From Neoarius graeffei (taxonomy: Eukaryota; Chordata; Actinopteri; Siluriformes; Ariidae), in contig NC_083577.1 of the NCBI RefSeq assembly GCF_027579695.1, forward strand, positions 57,611,783 to 57,675,782: a stretch of DNA of 64,000 nt, in the 5' to 3' direction. Under the pieces are notes generated by a model. That model saw only the letters and a program-made list of their open reading frames with translations. It did not search any database and was not told the origin of the DNA. The position numbers were made by a program, and so were the translations under genes. Below are positions 47,399 to 58,025 of the stretch, one piece after another; the stretch's first letter is position 1; each line of letters begins with the position of its first letter.

Positions 47399-47938
47399 GG
47401 ATCTGCACGATTCAGCCGTGAAAAAGTCGGCATCTGCGCCTTTAGTTTGTGTGGAGAGATATGATCTGCAATAACATGCATTGTTGGCTACAGACCGAAA
47501 CATACTTTCAGAATGCACTGGCCAAGGCAGGACTAAACTCAATGTACCTTCTAATAATAATAATAATTAAAAAAAACAACAGAATAGTAATTTGTAAGCT
47601 AAAAAGCCTGTGTCTACACACTTTTCTCTCGCCAAGTGGCAGCTGTGTTCAACTGGGGCGGGACATGACTGAATGGGTGTTTCTGATTTGTCAGCTGTCT
47701 TTAACTGGGGCGGGAGGGCGGAACATGACTGAATGGGTGTTTCTGATTTGTCAGCTGTCGTCCTTACACCGCATGGCATGCCCCAAGCGTTTACAACACA
47801 CAATTCCACGTTCTCCGCTCCAAAATCGGCAGCTTCAAAACGATTGATTTTTTTTTTAACCGACAACCAAAAAAAAATTAACCGGTTGACATTGATTCGG
47901 TCAACCACCGGTCAAACGGTCATCGGTTAACATCCCTA
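46990..47938. mobile_element. hAT-like non-autonomous element with an internal foldback
   Basis: The tips are TAGGGATGG and the complement of CATCCCTA, followed by related blocks (GACCGACCACCG and GGTTGACCGAAT; GCCGGTTAA and CCGGTTAA). GTTACACTA occurs at 46466-46474, left of E2, and at 47939-47947, right of this element, so E2 probably inserted at its left tip. Inside is a 350-bp foldback. Confidence 0.65.
47085..47435. repeat. Foldback with G19 and A30 tracts
   Basis: The left arm (about 47098-47222) and right arm (about 47303-47432) are inverted copies around an 80-bp loop: GGCTGAATCGTGCAGATC pairs with GATCTGCACGATTCAGCC. The left arm contains T8 and G19 (47143-47169), while the right arm has C7 and then an A run of about 29 (to 47396). 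The two arms have thus drifted apart at the homopolymers. Confidence 0.8.
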
Positions 47939-47947
47939 GTTACACTA

Positions 47948-48362
47948 CACCGCACCACATTACACTATACTGACACACAGTAACGTTGGAAGCTACAAGC
48001 TGCAGCTAGCCAGCAGCTAAATAACTTTGCGGTGCACACGTAGGTTGTTTGTAGCGTTTTTGTGCAACGGTTATGCTTATCTATCGTCTTTTCTGACCAT
48101 ACACAGTTACAGTAATCATATAACAGCGCGCACACACACATTAGTTAAGTTCAGGTCTTTTATTTTACGTATCTGTGATTGTGTAGGCGAGAGCTGCATT
48201 TTCCCGTTGCTTCACTGTGGTTGTTTACTGCTGGACATCCGGGTTCCTGGGTCAAAGGACCTGAATTACGGAGGCCGGGGTGGCTTTGTAGTGCCAGTCT
48301 CGGGCATGCGCACCAGCTCATGCATGGATTGTAGTGGTTTCACCCAATTAACATTAATTATG
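47948..48362. other. Non-coding stretch
   Basis: No supported gene. A 119-codon plus-strand frame at 48027-48386 has no recognisable domain and runs into the next transposon. Confidence 0.4.
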
Positions 48363-49943
48363 CAGTGTTTCCCACAGACCAGGTAGCAATTTGTGGTGTT
48401 CCACTGTGCCGATGAGGGAATCGTGCGCGGTGGTGTCGTGGCGGTCGGTGGAGTTGGTCATTGGGGTGTATGCAAAGTGTTTACAGCGGGCGGTGTTCAA
48501 ACACACAGTATTTTTCTTCAGAGTCACCTGCTGAGACTATTTTAAAGCTACAAGAAACATTTTGAGATTATTCAGTTCGATCTAAATTCTTTTAAGTTCT
48601 TTAAGAGAAGACAGCTAAAACAATTTTTACCAGAACCCTGCCTGGTTTCATTCCTCGACCCAACTTTACATTACAGGGCAGGCCATTAGTTTACTGGGCT
48701 TGATGTTGGTGGAAAACCTGTCTTTTAAATTTATGAAAATTACTCACCAAAATTGAAGTTAAAGTTTAGTTTTTTGCCTTTTTGGTGGCAATCTTTCAAT
48801 CATTCTTTAGTTGACATTCAAGGAATAAATTGCAAAAAACAAGCTGGAGGTTTTTATTTTAAATATTGAACTCAACACTTACCTCAACCAATACTAAAAT
48901 GAAATAAATAGTATAATGCAACAACAAAATAATAATAAAATATCATAATTAGATGTAAGAAACCACTTAAGGTAACACCAAGGCAACTAACAATAATGAA
49001 AAAGCATTACCCTGATTGGTGCAAAGCCTGCATGCCCTGTCAGAACATTTAATTCTGCATGGCTTCCTGAAAAAAAAACTCAAGTGCCCTATCGTAAGGG
49101 AAGTCATTGGGTTCGGGACCATTTATGGAGATTCGTAAGCAGGCTGCTAGGTGTTCCCCTAGGAGCCTGTTCCTGAGGTCTGTTTTAATCTATGGATAAA
49201 AAAAGTACATTTTCTTCATCATCAAAGCGCTAAAAACTTCCATTACATCAAAAATATATACAAAGGAATACCGAATTTCTATGTGCTTACCCTATGAGAA
49301 ATCCCGAGAAATCCCGCTCACAATTCTACTTCGCCAATAAAGCTAATAAAGATGTTTCTTAAAATATTCAGATTTTATGCTTCAGATAGCATCAATTAGG
49401 CATCCCCGCGAGTATAACAACATTTTATTTAGGCTAGTGGGAAATCCTTATTTATTGTGAATGTCAAGCCATTATTAATAACTTGCATGAATGCTGAAGC
49501 AGGATAAACGGGATAATGCAATAAGGCCGGTTCCTCGCGTCAAGCTGCTACTGTATGGATCAAAATTGGTTTATAGCCTGACTCAGGGATGTCCGTTTCC
49601 TGTAAGCCAAGAAGGCTATGATAAAGCTCATCACGAGCACGACGTAGGCTACCTTTTAAAATAAGGGGTCGGAAGGCGAATCGGGAAGGCTGCGTTATTT
49701 TTAATTAGCCTAACAGGCCTACTTGCAGTCCGGGTATATGCGCAACGGCAGGCCTGTGGACACGCCTCTCCGTCTCTCTCTGTGGGTGTGTGCACGCGCG
49801 CACGAACGAGAAGAAATAGCACTATGAATGAACAGAACGCAACGGAATTTTTTTTTTTTCAAAATCGCGAGTCTAATTGTGTGGCGATAGGAATCCATTG
49901 TGTGGTGCTGCGCCACACAATGGTCTATGTATGGGAAACCCTG
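48363..49943. mobile_element. hAT-like non-autonomous element, 1581 bp
   Basis: The tips are CAGTGTTTCCCACAGACC and the complement of GGTCTATGTATGGGAAACCCTG (shared core CAGNGTTTCCCA). Such ends are common among fish hAT elements. I could not find a clean 8-bp target duplication. No transposase frame remains in the AT-rich interior. Confidence 0.65.
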
Positions 49944-50414
49944 TTATGTGTGTTGTAAAAAAATGTATGCATTTATTGTAATTGGGTATTTTGTTTATGA
50001 ATTATAGAGATTATCGGCATGCACTTAGACCTGAAATTGTGATGTATGGTTTATGCGATGTTGGTAATAGAAAAGTAATTGGGATCTTCCAGTGGGTGGG
50101 GACAGGCCACTATATCTAGCCCTCTGAAGGGAGGTGGATTAGTTGGGTCATAGGCACTGTCTGTTATGTAGCAGTCATGTAATCAGGCGGTGCAAACATA
50201 GTATTCTGTTTTGTAGACAAAGTATTTTTTTTAATAATTACTTGAACTTTTATTTTATTATTATAATTTATTTTGTGTTAAATATCTGCTGCTACTTTGG
50301 GAAACCGGACCCAATAAAACACCTTGTATCAAAAGTTCTATCTTTGGCCATCGTCCATCAGATGATATGTACAGTAAGAATGTGTTAATTTTTTGTAAAA
50401 TGATTTTAACAATG

Positions 50415-50781
50415 GGAGTGGCACAGTGGTGTAGTGGTTAGCACTGTCGCCTCACAGCAAGAAGGTCCTGGGTTCGAGCCCAGCGGCCGGCAAGGACCTT
50501 TCTGTGCGGAGTTTGCATGTTCTCCCCGTGTCCGCGTGGGTTTCCTCCGGGTGCTCCGGTCTCCCCCACAGTCCAAAGACATGCAGGTTAGGTTAATTGG
50601 TGACTCTAAATTGACTGTAGGTGTGAATGTGAATGGTTGTTTGTCTCTGTGTCAGCCCTGTGATGACCTGGCAACTTGTCCAGGGTGTACCCCACCTCTC
50701 ACCCATAGTCAGCTGGGATAGGCTTCAGCTTGCCTGCAACCCTGTAGAACAGGATAAGCAGCTACAGATAATGAATGGATG
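50415..50781 (+). mobile_element. tRNA-derived SINE, long-tail type
   Basis: Full-length copy ending GATAATGAATGGATG, with a 13-bp target duplication, GATTTTAACAATG, at 50402-50414 and 50782-50794. Confidence 0.93.
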
Positions 50782-50988
50782 GATTTTAACAATGATTTAG
50801 CATTTCCTATCCATTTATTGGCCAGTTTCACTGTAAAAAAAAAAGCCCAAAGTCCGTCAGGTTCAAGAGGGCCTAGGCAGCCCCCAAACCCCTGCTACTA
50901 CCCTTTTATTTTTGAAAAGTGGAAAACCCTGGTATTGTTCCAGCACAAACTCCACAGATGCAATGTGCATCATTTTTTTTTAATCCTA

Positions 50989-51471
50989 TGTTAGACTGGC
51001 CAAGGCCACGATTGTACTCTATCGAGTGTTGTGCTCATTCTGCACCTGCAACCTGTATCAATCTTAAGCTTGTACTGATTTGGCTCCAGTCATTTTGAAT
51101 CATGTATTGTACGCTCTGAATGCTGTGTTGTTCACGACGTATCACTTCTTATCATATGTTTTGATTCTTTCTGAATGGACCGTTCATACTTGAAAATTTG
51201 GTTTGGTTGATACAAAATATGAGATGTACCGCCCAATAAAAAATGTTGAAGTGGTATGACGTGGCATGTTAACCAATGAGATTATGTGTATACCCTGTGT
51301 TATTTTGAAACTGTATAAAATGAGAACTTTGTGATTTTGAGTCGGTTCACTCTACAGACCGAACTCGGCCTGTGCTAAATGATTTAATAAAGGTCGAAAC
51401 TTTTCTGCAACCTCTTTGACTTTGAATCATTTTTGCTTGGGAGAGTTTAAGTTTTGAGAGTTTCCACAACA
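50989..51471 (+). mobile_element. Candidate solo LTR
   Basis: A 483-bp stretch begins TGTTAG and ends CCACAACA. It has a TATA box (TATAAAA at 51314) and a polyadenylation signal (AATAAA at 51386) in LTR-like order, with a GT/T-rich part after it. No primer-binding site or coding sequence follows. A target duplication was not seen. It could equally be a promoter-bearing relic of another kind. Confidence 0.4.
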
Positions 51472-51859
51472 AAAGCAGGCAAGCTAATATTAGTTATTGG
51501 GAAAACATATGGAAACGCATGCTAACAGTATTATGCATGTTAACATGTTTTAAACTTCACTTAACTTTTACAGTCTTGACACAAAGGGGATTAAAACAAA
51601 AGATATGGTTAAAAAAAGGGGGATTAAAACAAAAGATATGGTTAAAAATCTTGGTGTTTTCATTGACAGCGCGTTAAACTTTGACAGTCACATGAAAGCA
51701 ATCACTAAATCGGCATTTTATCACCTAAAAAACATTTCCAAACTAAGAGGACTTATGTCAAAAAATGATCTGGAAAAACTTATACATGTCTTCATCTCTA
51801 CTGCAATGGCCTTTTTTGGCAGGCCTGTGAAAAGACCATCAAATGACTTCAGGTGATTC

Positions 51860-52563
51860 AGGCGGGGTTTACATTAGACCGTATCAGCGGATCAACAGAT
51901 TAACGTTTTTAAAAACGATTAGCGTGCACACAGCAACGCCAATACACGGATACGCTAATCACATGACTAAATTCGGCACGCAAGTTGAAATGTGTCAGTG
52001 CGGCTCATCGCTTCCTCCTCAGCAGCTGCGCTCCAAATCACTCCGCCCTGAACAGCGAGTGCCCTCTGGAGGGTGCGCACTCCGGCCCTGCGCAGCTCAC
52101 AGAGCACGCGAGTGAAGTGCACGAGCAGTGATTCGGGACTGAGCCGCTGTGCGCAAGTCACTTACCACTTGCAAGTGGAAGGATGGCAAGCCTAAAAACC
52201 ATCATAACTACACAATGGGCAGTATTTGCATCAGTATTTGCATACTTTTATACTCTTTAATGAAAGGTGATACAAGGCGGAAGTCCGCGCCATTTTTCAG
52301 CAGTCGCGTCACATGACCAACGCCAGCGAATCAGGAAGGTGGATGTCACAGTGACGTTGTCCAATGACGACGCCAGCTAGAGCTCAGCACAGCGTATCTG
52401 CGTATTCTCAATGTTTACACAGCACCGGATCAGACACGATCTGGATTGAATACGTGGATCCTGGCGGATTCCCGTTTCCCAGCGTTTCCAGGCATTTTAA
52501 TGTAAACGGACAGTGCATCCGTGAAGAAAACGAGACAGATACGGTCTAATGTAAACTTGGCCT
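51860..52563 (+). mobile_element. MITE copy D (0.7-kb family) inside the LINE
   Basis: Same orientation as copy A, and full length between TTTACATTAGACCGTATC ends. It splits the LINE frame between a Gln-Asp-like and a QNAEARVL segment. TCA flanks both sides, a possible 3-bp target duplication. Confidence 0.88.
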
Positions 52564-52671
52564 CAAAATGCAGAGGCTAGGGTTCTCACACAAACAAAAA
52601 GAACAGAGCACATTACTCCAATTCTAAGGTCCCTTCACTGGCTTCCAGTAAGCTACAGAATTGACTTTAAA

Positions 52672-52816
52672 GTCAAGTCAAGTTTATTTGTATAGCGCTT
52701 TTAACAATAAAACTTGTCGCAAAGCAGCTTTACAGAATTTGAACGACTTAAAACATGAGCTAATTTTATCCCTAATCTATCCCCAATGAGCAAGCCTGTG
52801 GCGACAGTGGCAGCAT
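52672..52816. repeat. Reverse copy of the 23955-24178 repeat inside the LINE
   Basis: Contains GTCAAGTTTATTTGTATAGC and AAAGCAGCTTTACAGAA, matching the other copy in reverse. It interrupts the LINE between the RIDFK and LLLVYKS motifs. Confidence 0.75.
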
Positions 52817-53050
52817 TGCTGCTGGTGTACAAATCTCTAAGGGTGTATTCAGACCAGGATAGTTCGATAGTTCACTTGCTTTGGTCCGAACCAAATGTTT
52901 TTTTTATTTTTTCATTTTGGTGCGGTTCGCTTTCACACTGTACATTTTAGTAAGCGGACCAAAATCTGTCAACAAAGCCACGCGCCCTGAGGTCGTTCAG
53001 CTATTGGTCAGAGACGACACGCGCACAAAGCGTTAAGTTCAAAAGTAGTC

Positions 53051-53296
53051 ATGGAGGCTTTCCGTGCTGTTATTCTTTTTAATGTCATCAAAGCTATATG
53101 TTTTTTCCAGTTTTTACTGTTTTCACAATTGTGCGATTACTATGCTGTTGTACAAGTAATTTATCAACGACGACTTCAAAGGGCAAGGCGGCTACGGAGG
53201 ATAGCGCTGATGAGCGCACATCATGTTGTGACAGTTCTGGCTCTTCACGCAAGACGGAGGAGGTATGTGTCGGGATATTCACCTTATCCATCGTAA
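53051..53296 (+). pseudogene. Retained N-terminus of a putative Harbinger transposase
   Basis: The ATG at 53051 starts MEAFRAVILFNVIKAICFFQ, followed by an arginine-rich helix (RRLQRARRLRRIALM). It lacks the DDE core. A hydrophobic start followed by an Arg-rich stretch is seen in N-termini of fish Harbinger transposases, but the assignment rests mainly on the context. Confidence 0.45.
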
Positions 53297-53540
53297 TAGA
53301 TGAATTTCTTTTTTGCGTCGCTAGTACTGCCACTTTTTGAAAGAATGTCCCTGATTTTAATGTAGGTCTGACGGAGTTTCTTCACTTTTAGCCGACATTG
53401 TTCTGGGGAGCGCGTGAACCCCTTCTCCTTCATTTTCTCACTGAATACAGCAAACACGTCGGCATTTTTGTGTGTTCTCTCCAAAAGCTCAGATATGTGG
53501 ACATCTGCCCATATATCCACAAGGGTACAGGTTTCTTCCT
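53284..53540 (-). pseudogene. Myb/SANT-like DNA-binding domain, Harbinger accessory protein fragment
   Basis: Reads EEETCTLVDIWADVHISELL, then a segment ending in VFAVFSEKMKEKGFTRSPEQ and CRLKVKKLRQTYIKIRDILS, to a stop near 53284. This is the trihelix Myb/SANT-like fold of Harbinger-associated proteins, with the FTRSPEQCRLKVKKL core intact. The rest of the protein is not there. Confidence 0.75.
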
Positions 53541-54456
53541 CGACCCACGTTTACCCCCTACTTATTTTTTGTACTCTGTAGTCTAGCCTACCACTGGTCT
53601 GAATGACTGAACGACTGTTGTAAGGTTCCCTTGATAACCGAAACAGTGTTTGCACTTTGCGGTGGAGTGTCAAGACTCTGTTTCCCATAATGCTCGACAA
53701 ACGACGGAAGCTCCCGAGGTACAAAAAAGCAAAACTGTCAGATTAGGTCCGGTCTGCTTTCACACCTCCAAAAGGTCCGCACCAGAGTTCCTTTGGTCCG
53801 GACCGAGTCCGACCTTGCAGCTCGGTCTCGGTCCGCTTGTTTGGTCCAGACCAGAGTTCGGTGGTTTGTATTCAGACCAACCCAAAAGGTCCGGACCAAG
53901 GGAAATTTGGTTCGTTTGGTCCGGACCAAACAACGTAGGTGTGAATACACCCTAAATGGTACAGTACAGGGCCCAATTACCTCTCTGATATGTTGCAGCA
54001 GCCTAACCCAATCAGATCTACCAGATCGCAGCAGCAAAATTTACTGGTAAAACCTGTTGTTAAAACAAAGTGTGGTGAAGCAGCTTTTAGCTACTGTGCA
54101 GTACAGCTATGGAACCAACTGCCAGAGGACATCAAAAATGCTCCTGCTGTAGGCAGCTTCAAATCTAGATTAAAGACCAAGCTGTTCTCAGATGCTTTCT
54201 GCTAACTGATAAATATCATCTTTACATGTTTTAAACTTTACTTAACTTTTATTCTATTTTATTCTGCTGTTTTTTACTGAACTTTTACTTCATTTTAGTA
54301 TTTTATTTCTACTATTGTTTAATTCTTATTTTTTTCTCTCTTCTTCCCCCTTTATTTTATGTAATTTTATTTTCTATTGTTTACTGTTTTGCCTTTACCT
54401 CTGTAAAGCACATTGAACTGCCACTGTGTATGAAATGCGCTCTCATCTCATTATCC

Positions 54457-54826
54457 CATCTCATTATCTCTAGCCGCTTTATCCTGTTCCACAGGGTCGC
54501 AGGCAAGCTGGAGCCTATCCCAGCTGACTACGGGCGAAAGGCGGGGTACACCCTGGACAAGTCGCCAGGTCATCACAGGGCTGACACAAAGACACAGACA
54601 ACCATTCACACTCACATTCACACCTACGGTAAATTTAGAGTCACCAGTTAACCTAACCTGCATGTCTTTGGACTGTGGGGGAAACCGGAGCACCCGGAGG
54701 AAACCCACGCGGACACGGGGAGAACATGCAAACTCCGCACAGAAAGGCCCTCGCCGGCCACGGGGCTCGAACCCAGACCTTCTTGCTGTGAGGCGACAGC
54801 GTGAACCACTACACCACCGTGCTGCC
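54457..54826 (-). mobile_element. tRNA-derived SINE, long-tail type, without target duplication
   Basis: Full-length minus-oriented copy, but unlike the other young copies I find no flanking duplication. To its left is the 3' tail of the LINE and to its right a hAT element lacking its terminal bases, so it may mark a rearrangement joint. Confidence 0.88.
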
Positions 54827-55111
54827 TACTTGAGTAACTTTTTGGATGAATTGTACTTGTAAGAGTAGTTTTAATGCAGCATACTTTTTACTTTTACTTG
54901 AGTATATTTGTGAAGAACAAGCAGTACTTTTACTCCGTTACATTGGGCTATATTCTGCTCATTACTCGCTACTTCATTTTTATTGATCCGTGCGATGCGT
55001 GGTCTGTTTATTTATGTTTTGTCGAGACTTCCAGCAGAGGCTCTGTCACATGACAGCATCTCACCGATCAAATGGAGCAGCCAGAGCCATAGTGGGAGGA
55101 GCTATCAGAGC

Positions 55112-56143
55112 CTCCAGGATTTCACGATGTTGCAATTTGCAACTTCAACGCAAATTCAACCAATGAATTCAGGGCGGTGTTGCAATTATATCCAATCACC
55201 GCAACTTTCCCGCAAATTTGACCAATCTTTGGCGTCGTCTTGAGGTGACGTCGACAAGCTACCTTCCGCCTTACTACCAGTGTTGCCAGATTGGGCGGTT
55301 TCCCGCTCAGTTGGGGGGTTTCAAGTGCATTTTGGCGGGTTTTGAACATATTTTGGGCTGGAAAACAATCAGCAGTATCTGGCAACACTGCATGTGTGAG
55401 TCAGTGTTTATATAGGCTTAAATTCTGTTACTGAAAGTGTGTTATGTTTACAGTGAAGGACTGTGTGCACTTGACATTATTTTTTTACTTAATACAAGAA
55501 ATTAATGGATGCCAACATTTTTGCCAAAATGGTATTTTATTTTCCATTGTTTGGCAGCTTCAGCATCATACTGTGAGATTCTGTTCAAATTGTTTTTTTT
55601 CTTCTATGAAGCCTGAGCCATTTATTTTATTAGTTTATAATTATTGTTTAATTTAGTCTTCAGGAGAGACTGCCTGCACACAGTACTAGTACTAACAGTT
55701 TTTTTTTCTTACATGAAAGCTGAGGCATTTATATTATATTTTAAGGTAACTTCATGTTGTGCTGTGAGGTTCTGTGCACTTTAACTTTTGAACCAACAGG
55801 TGCATTTGGATAAGTAAAGCCTATTTTTCTGCATTTTTGTCATCCTGGTAATCTTTTATATTGGTAAAGTTGTTTATAGGACCATTTCTCAGTGTCTTTG
55901 TTTTTTTTAATCAATAGTTTTTCAGTAATAACTTAATATTTAACATATCACTCAATTTTAATCACAAAAAGAGAAAATCGCAACAATTTCTCGCAACTTT
56001 CACTTCCTCCCGCAATGTAATCGCAACAAAAACCTAAAAAACACCGCAACTTTCATCGCAATTTTTTTGAAACCCCCCCACCCCACAACATCAGACATTT
56101 TAGCCCGCAACAATAACAAAAAAGGCCCGTGAAATCCTGGGGG
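55112..56143. mobile_element. Nested element of unknown class, about 1.03 kb
   Basis: The ends pair as CTCCAGGATTTCACG and the complement of CGTGAAATCCTGGGG, next to GCAA/TTGC-rich blocks on both sides. GAGC flanks both ends. It interrupts the hAT sequence. No coding sequence was recognised. Confidence 0.6.
55278..55390. mobile_element. 113-bp foldback MITE
   Basis: The tips are CAGTGTTGCCAGAT and the complement of ATCTGGCAACACTG. The inside (GGCGGGTTTTGAACATATTT) recurs in a truncated copy at about 60888-60970 on the minus strand, so this is a small repeat family. Confidence 0.75.
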
Positions 56144-56267
56144 GACTGAGCTTTGGCTTATCTCCATTTCGCCAATCAAACAGAGCCAAGCTGCCGCGTG
56201 CGCCTGCACACAAAATTCCCGCGGCAAGAGCAGTCCAGGTGGAAAAGAGCACGGAAGCAGAAGAAAA

Positions 56268-56459
56268 ATGGCAGAGACAATGGCCAGCGTTTCTCATCAA
56301 GCTGAAGAGGCACACCCCTGGCCACACATACAAACCATGTTCACTCTCCAAACAACAAAAAATAATAGTTATGTTATGCGGTGTCACATGTGTCTCCCCA
56401 AACAAGTGGATGTTTCAGCTTATAAAAACTCAACGTTGAATTTGAGGAAACACATTGCG
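56268..56459 (+). pseudogene. BED-type zinc-finger exon of a hAT transposase
   Basis: ATG at 56268 opens a 64-codon exon ending in a GTAAGT donor. It contains RCHMCLPKQVD and then NSTLNLRKHIA, the Cys-x2-Cys and His parts of a BED-like finger found at the N-terminus of hAT transposases. The downstream catalytic exon is absent, so this is a non-autonomous remnant. Confidence 0.75.
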
Positions 56460-57163
56460 GTAAGTAGACTGTGTGCTTTTGGCTGTCTTCGTAGGCAGAC
56501 GTTAGCCCTGTTGTAACATCATAAATAACTGTAAAATACATTGTCTTGTGGAAATGTATTGACGCACTGCGGCCTCAGACGGCAAGATAACACACACACC
56601 AGAGAACCAAAAAATAAAACTACAAAAAATCTTCCTAACAATCACTTTTTATTGATGTGAAACCAAAAAATGCTCATGAAAATAAGGTTGCTCGCCTAAT
56701 GTCAGCTCCTCAATAGCGTTACAGTTGTACACGGCTCTGGTCAAAAACTGGGAATGGAAGACTGGTGAAAACTTACTAAATAGCAAAACGCCTAACATAT
56801 CGTTTGTGAAATCTCCATTTTTCAAGCTACTGTATTTGTTGTGGATTAGAGGGATTTTTGAAGACTTTAGGTGTTTTTTTTTCCTGTGAGATTTGTTTTA
56901 TTATTTGTCTACAAGTGCTTGTTCACAAAAGGAAGGGCATTAGCTTGTTAGCTTGACCGCTTGCTAGCAATCCCCACCACCACCCAGCCAAGCTGGGCGC
57001 TGGCAGCTAGTTAGCAACCTTTTTCTTGTTACTTGCTAACTCCTCTGCGAGATGGAGCCAGTAAACAACTTTTTGGGAGATGAAAGGATTAACATCGTTG
57101 ATCGCATCTTACAGGATTATTTCCAGTCTTTTTCGTACGAGGAGATATTACGTGTGATGTTCA

Positions 57164-57490
57164 GCTGCTGTTAAAGCTGAACAGTCACTTCATGGAGTGA
57201 ACACGCGCGCGCGCGCACACACACACACAGTGTTATGGTTGATGTGCAGACTGCCTTTTTCTTCTTTTTCTTTGTAACCTCTACCCATTGTTTTGTTATT
57301 CTGTTACTTTGTAAAGATTTAATTAATTAATATTTAATTTATTATTGTTTTCACCTGTTCACGGCTAAAAGGTCACAGCTTCACAGTGCAAAATTGAGAG
57401 CCAGCTGCTGTTAAAGCTGAACAGTCACTTCATGGAGTGAACATGCACGCACGCACACACAGTGTTTTGGTTTATGTGCAGACTGCCTTG
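57164..57490. repeat. Partial tandem duplication with CG/CA microsatellite
   Basis: AAGCTGAACAGTCACTTCAT and the following CG/CA-rich block occur at 57164-57255 and again at 57402-57490, about 238 bp apart. The first copy has a (CG)n(CA)n run near 57203-57229. Confidence 0.8.
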
Positions 57491-57651
57491 AGCTTCTTGT
57501 TATTGTTAATACACAGAACTACACACACACAGTTTATATGTGTGAAATATATATGAAATCTCTGCCTGTTATGACATCCTGATCAATAAACAAAGTTACT
57601 CAGCAGTTACTCAGTACTTGAGTAGTTTTTTCACTTAGTACTTTTTACTCT

Positions 57652-58025
57652 GGGGCGGCACGGTGGTGTAGTGGTTAGCGCTGTCGCCTCACAGCAACAA
57701 GGTCCGGGTTCGAGCCCCGTGGCCGGCGAGGACCTTTCTGTGCGGAGTTTGCATGTTCTCCCCGTGTCCGCGTGGGTTTCCTCCAGGTGCTCCGGTTTCC
57801 CCCACAGTCCAAAGACATGCAGGTTAGGTTAACTGGTGACTCTAAATTGACCGTAGGTGTGAATGTGAGTGTGAATGGTTGTCTGTGTCTATGTGTCAGC
57901 CCTGTGATGACCTGGTGACTCATCCAGGGTGTACCCCACCTTTCGCCCGTAGTCAGCTGGGATAGGCTCCAGCTTGCCTGAGACCCTGTAGAACAGGATA
58001 AAGCGGCTAGAGATAATGAGATGAG
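57652..58025 (+). mobile_element. tRNA-derived SINE, long-tail type, inside the hAT element
   Basis: Full-length copy with a 12-bp target duplication, ACTTTTTACTCT, at 57640-57651 and 58026-58037. Confidence 0.93.

Larger units (their letters stand above)
52843..53952. mobile_element. Harbinger-like element with two retained gene starts, inside the LINE
   Basis: The ends GGGTGTATTCAGACC and GTGTGAATACACCC pair, and TAA flanks both sides (52840-52842 and 53953-53955). Near each end are many GGTCCGGACC-like phrases. It carries a plus-strand frame (53051-53296) and a minus-strand Myb/SANT-like frame (53284-53540), meeting tail to tail, as expected for a Harbinger that encodes a transposase and a Myb-like protein but has lost most of the former. 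Confidence 0.8.
51590..54440 (+). pseudogene. 3' part of an L2/Rex-like LINE reverse transcriptase gene, split by insertions
   Basis: Three coding pieces line up in order. Piece 1 (51605-51840): VKNLGVFIDSALNFDSHMKA then KSAFYHLKNISKLRGLMSK. Piece 2 (52564-52675): QNAEARVLTQTKRTEHITPI then LRSLHWLPVSYRIDFK. Piece 3 (52817-52842 and 53953-54204): LLLVYKSLNG then YCAVQLWNQLPEDIKN and FKSRLKTKLF to a stop. These are the usual C-terminal motifs of L2/Rex-type reverse transcriptases. A T-rich 3' UTR runs to about 54440. The gaps hold MITE D, a reverse repeat fragment and a Harbinger-like element. The endonuclease and catalytic RT core are missing (5' truncation). Confidence 0.82.

Noticed and set aside
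53738..54037. Frames around 53.7-54.0 kb on both strands
   Set aside because: They come from the GGTCCGGACC-rich terminal part of a Harbinger-like element.
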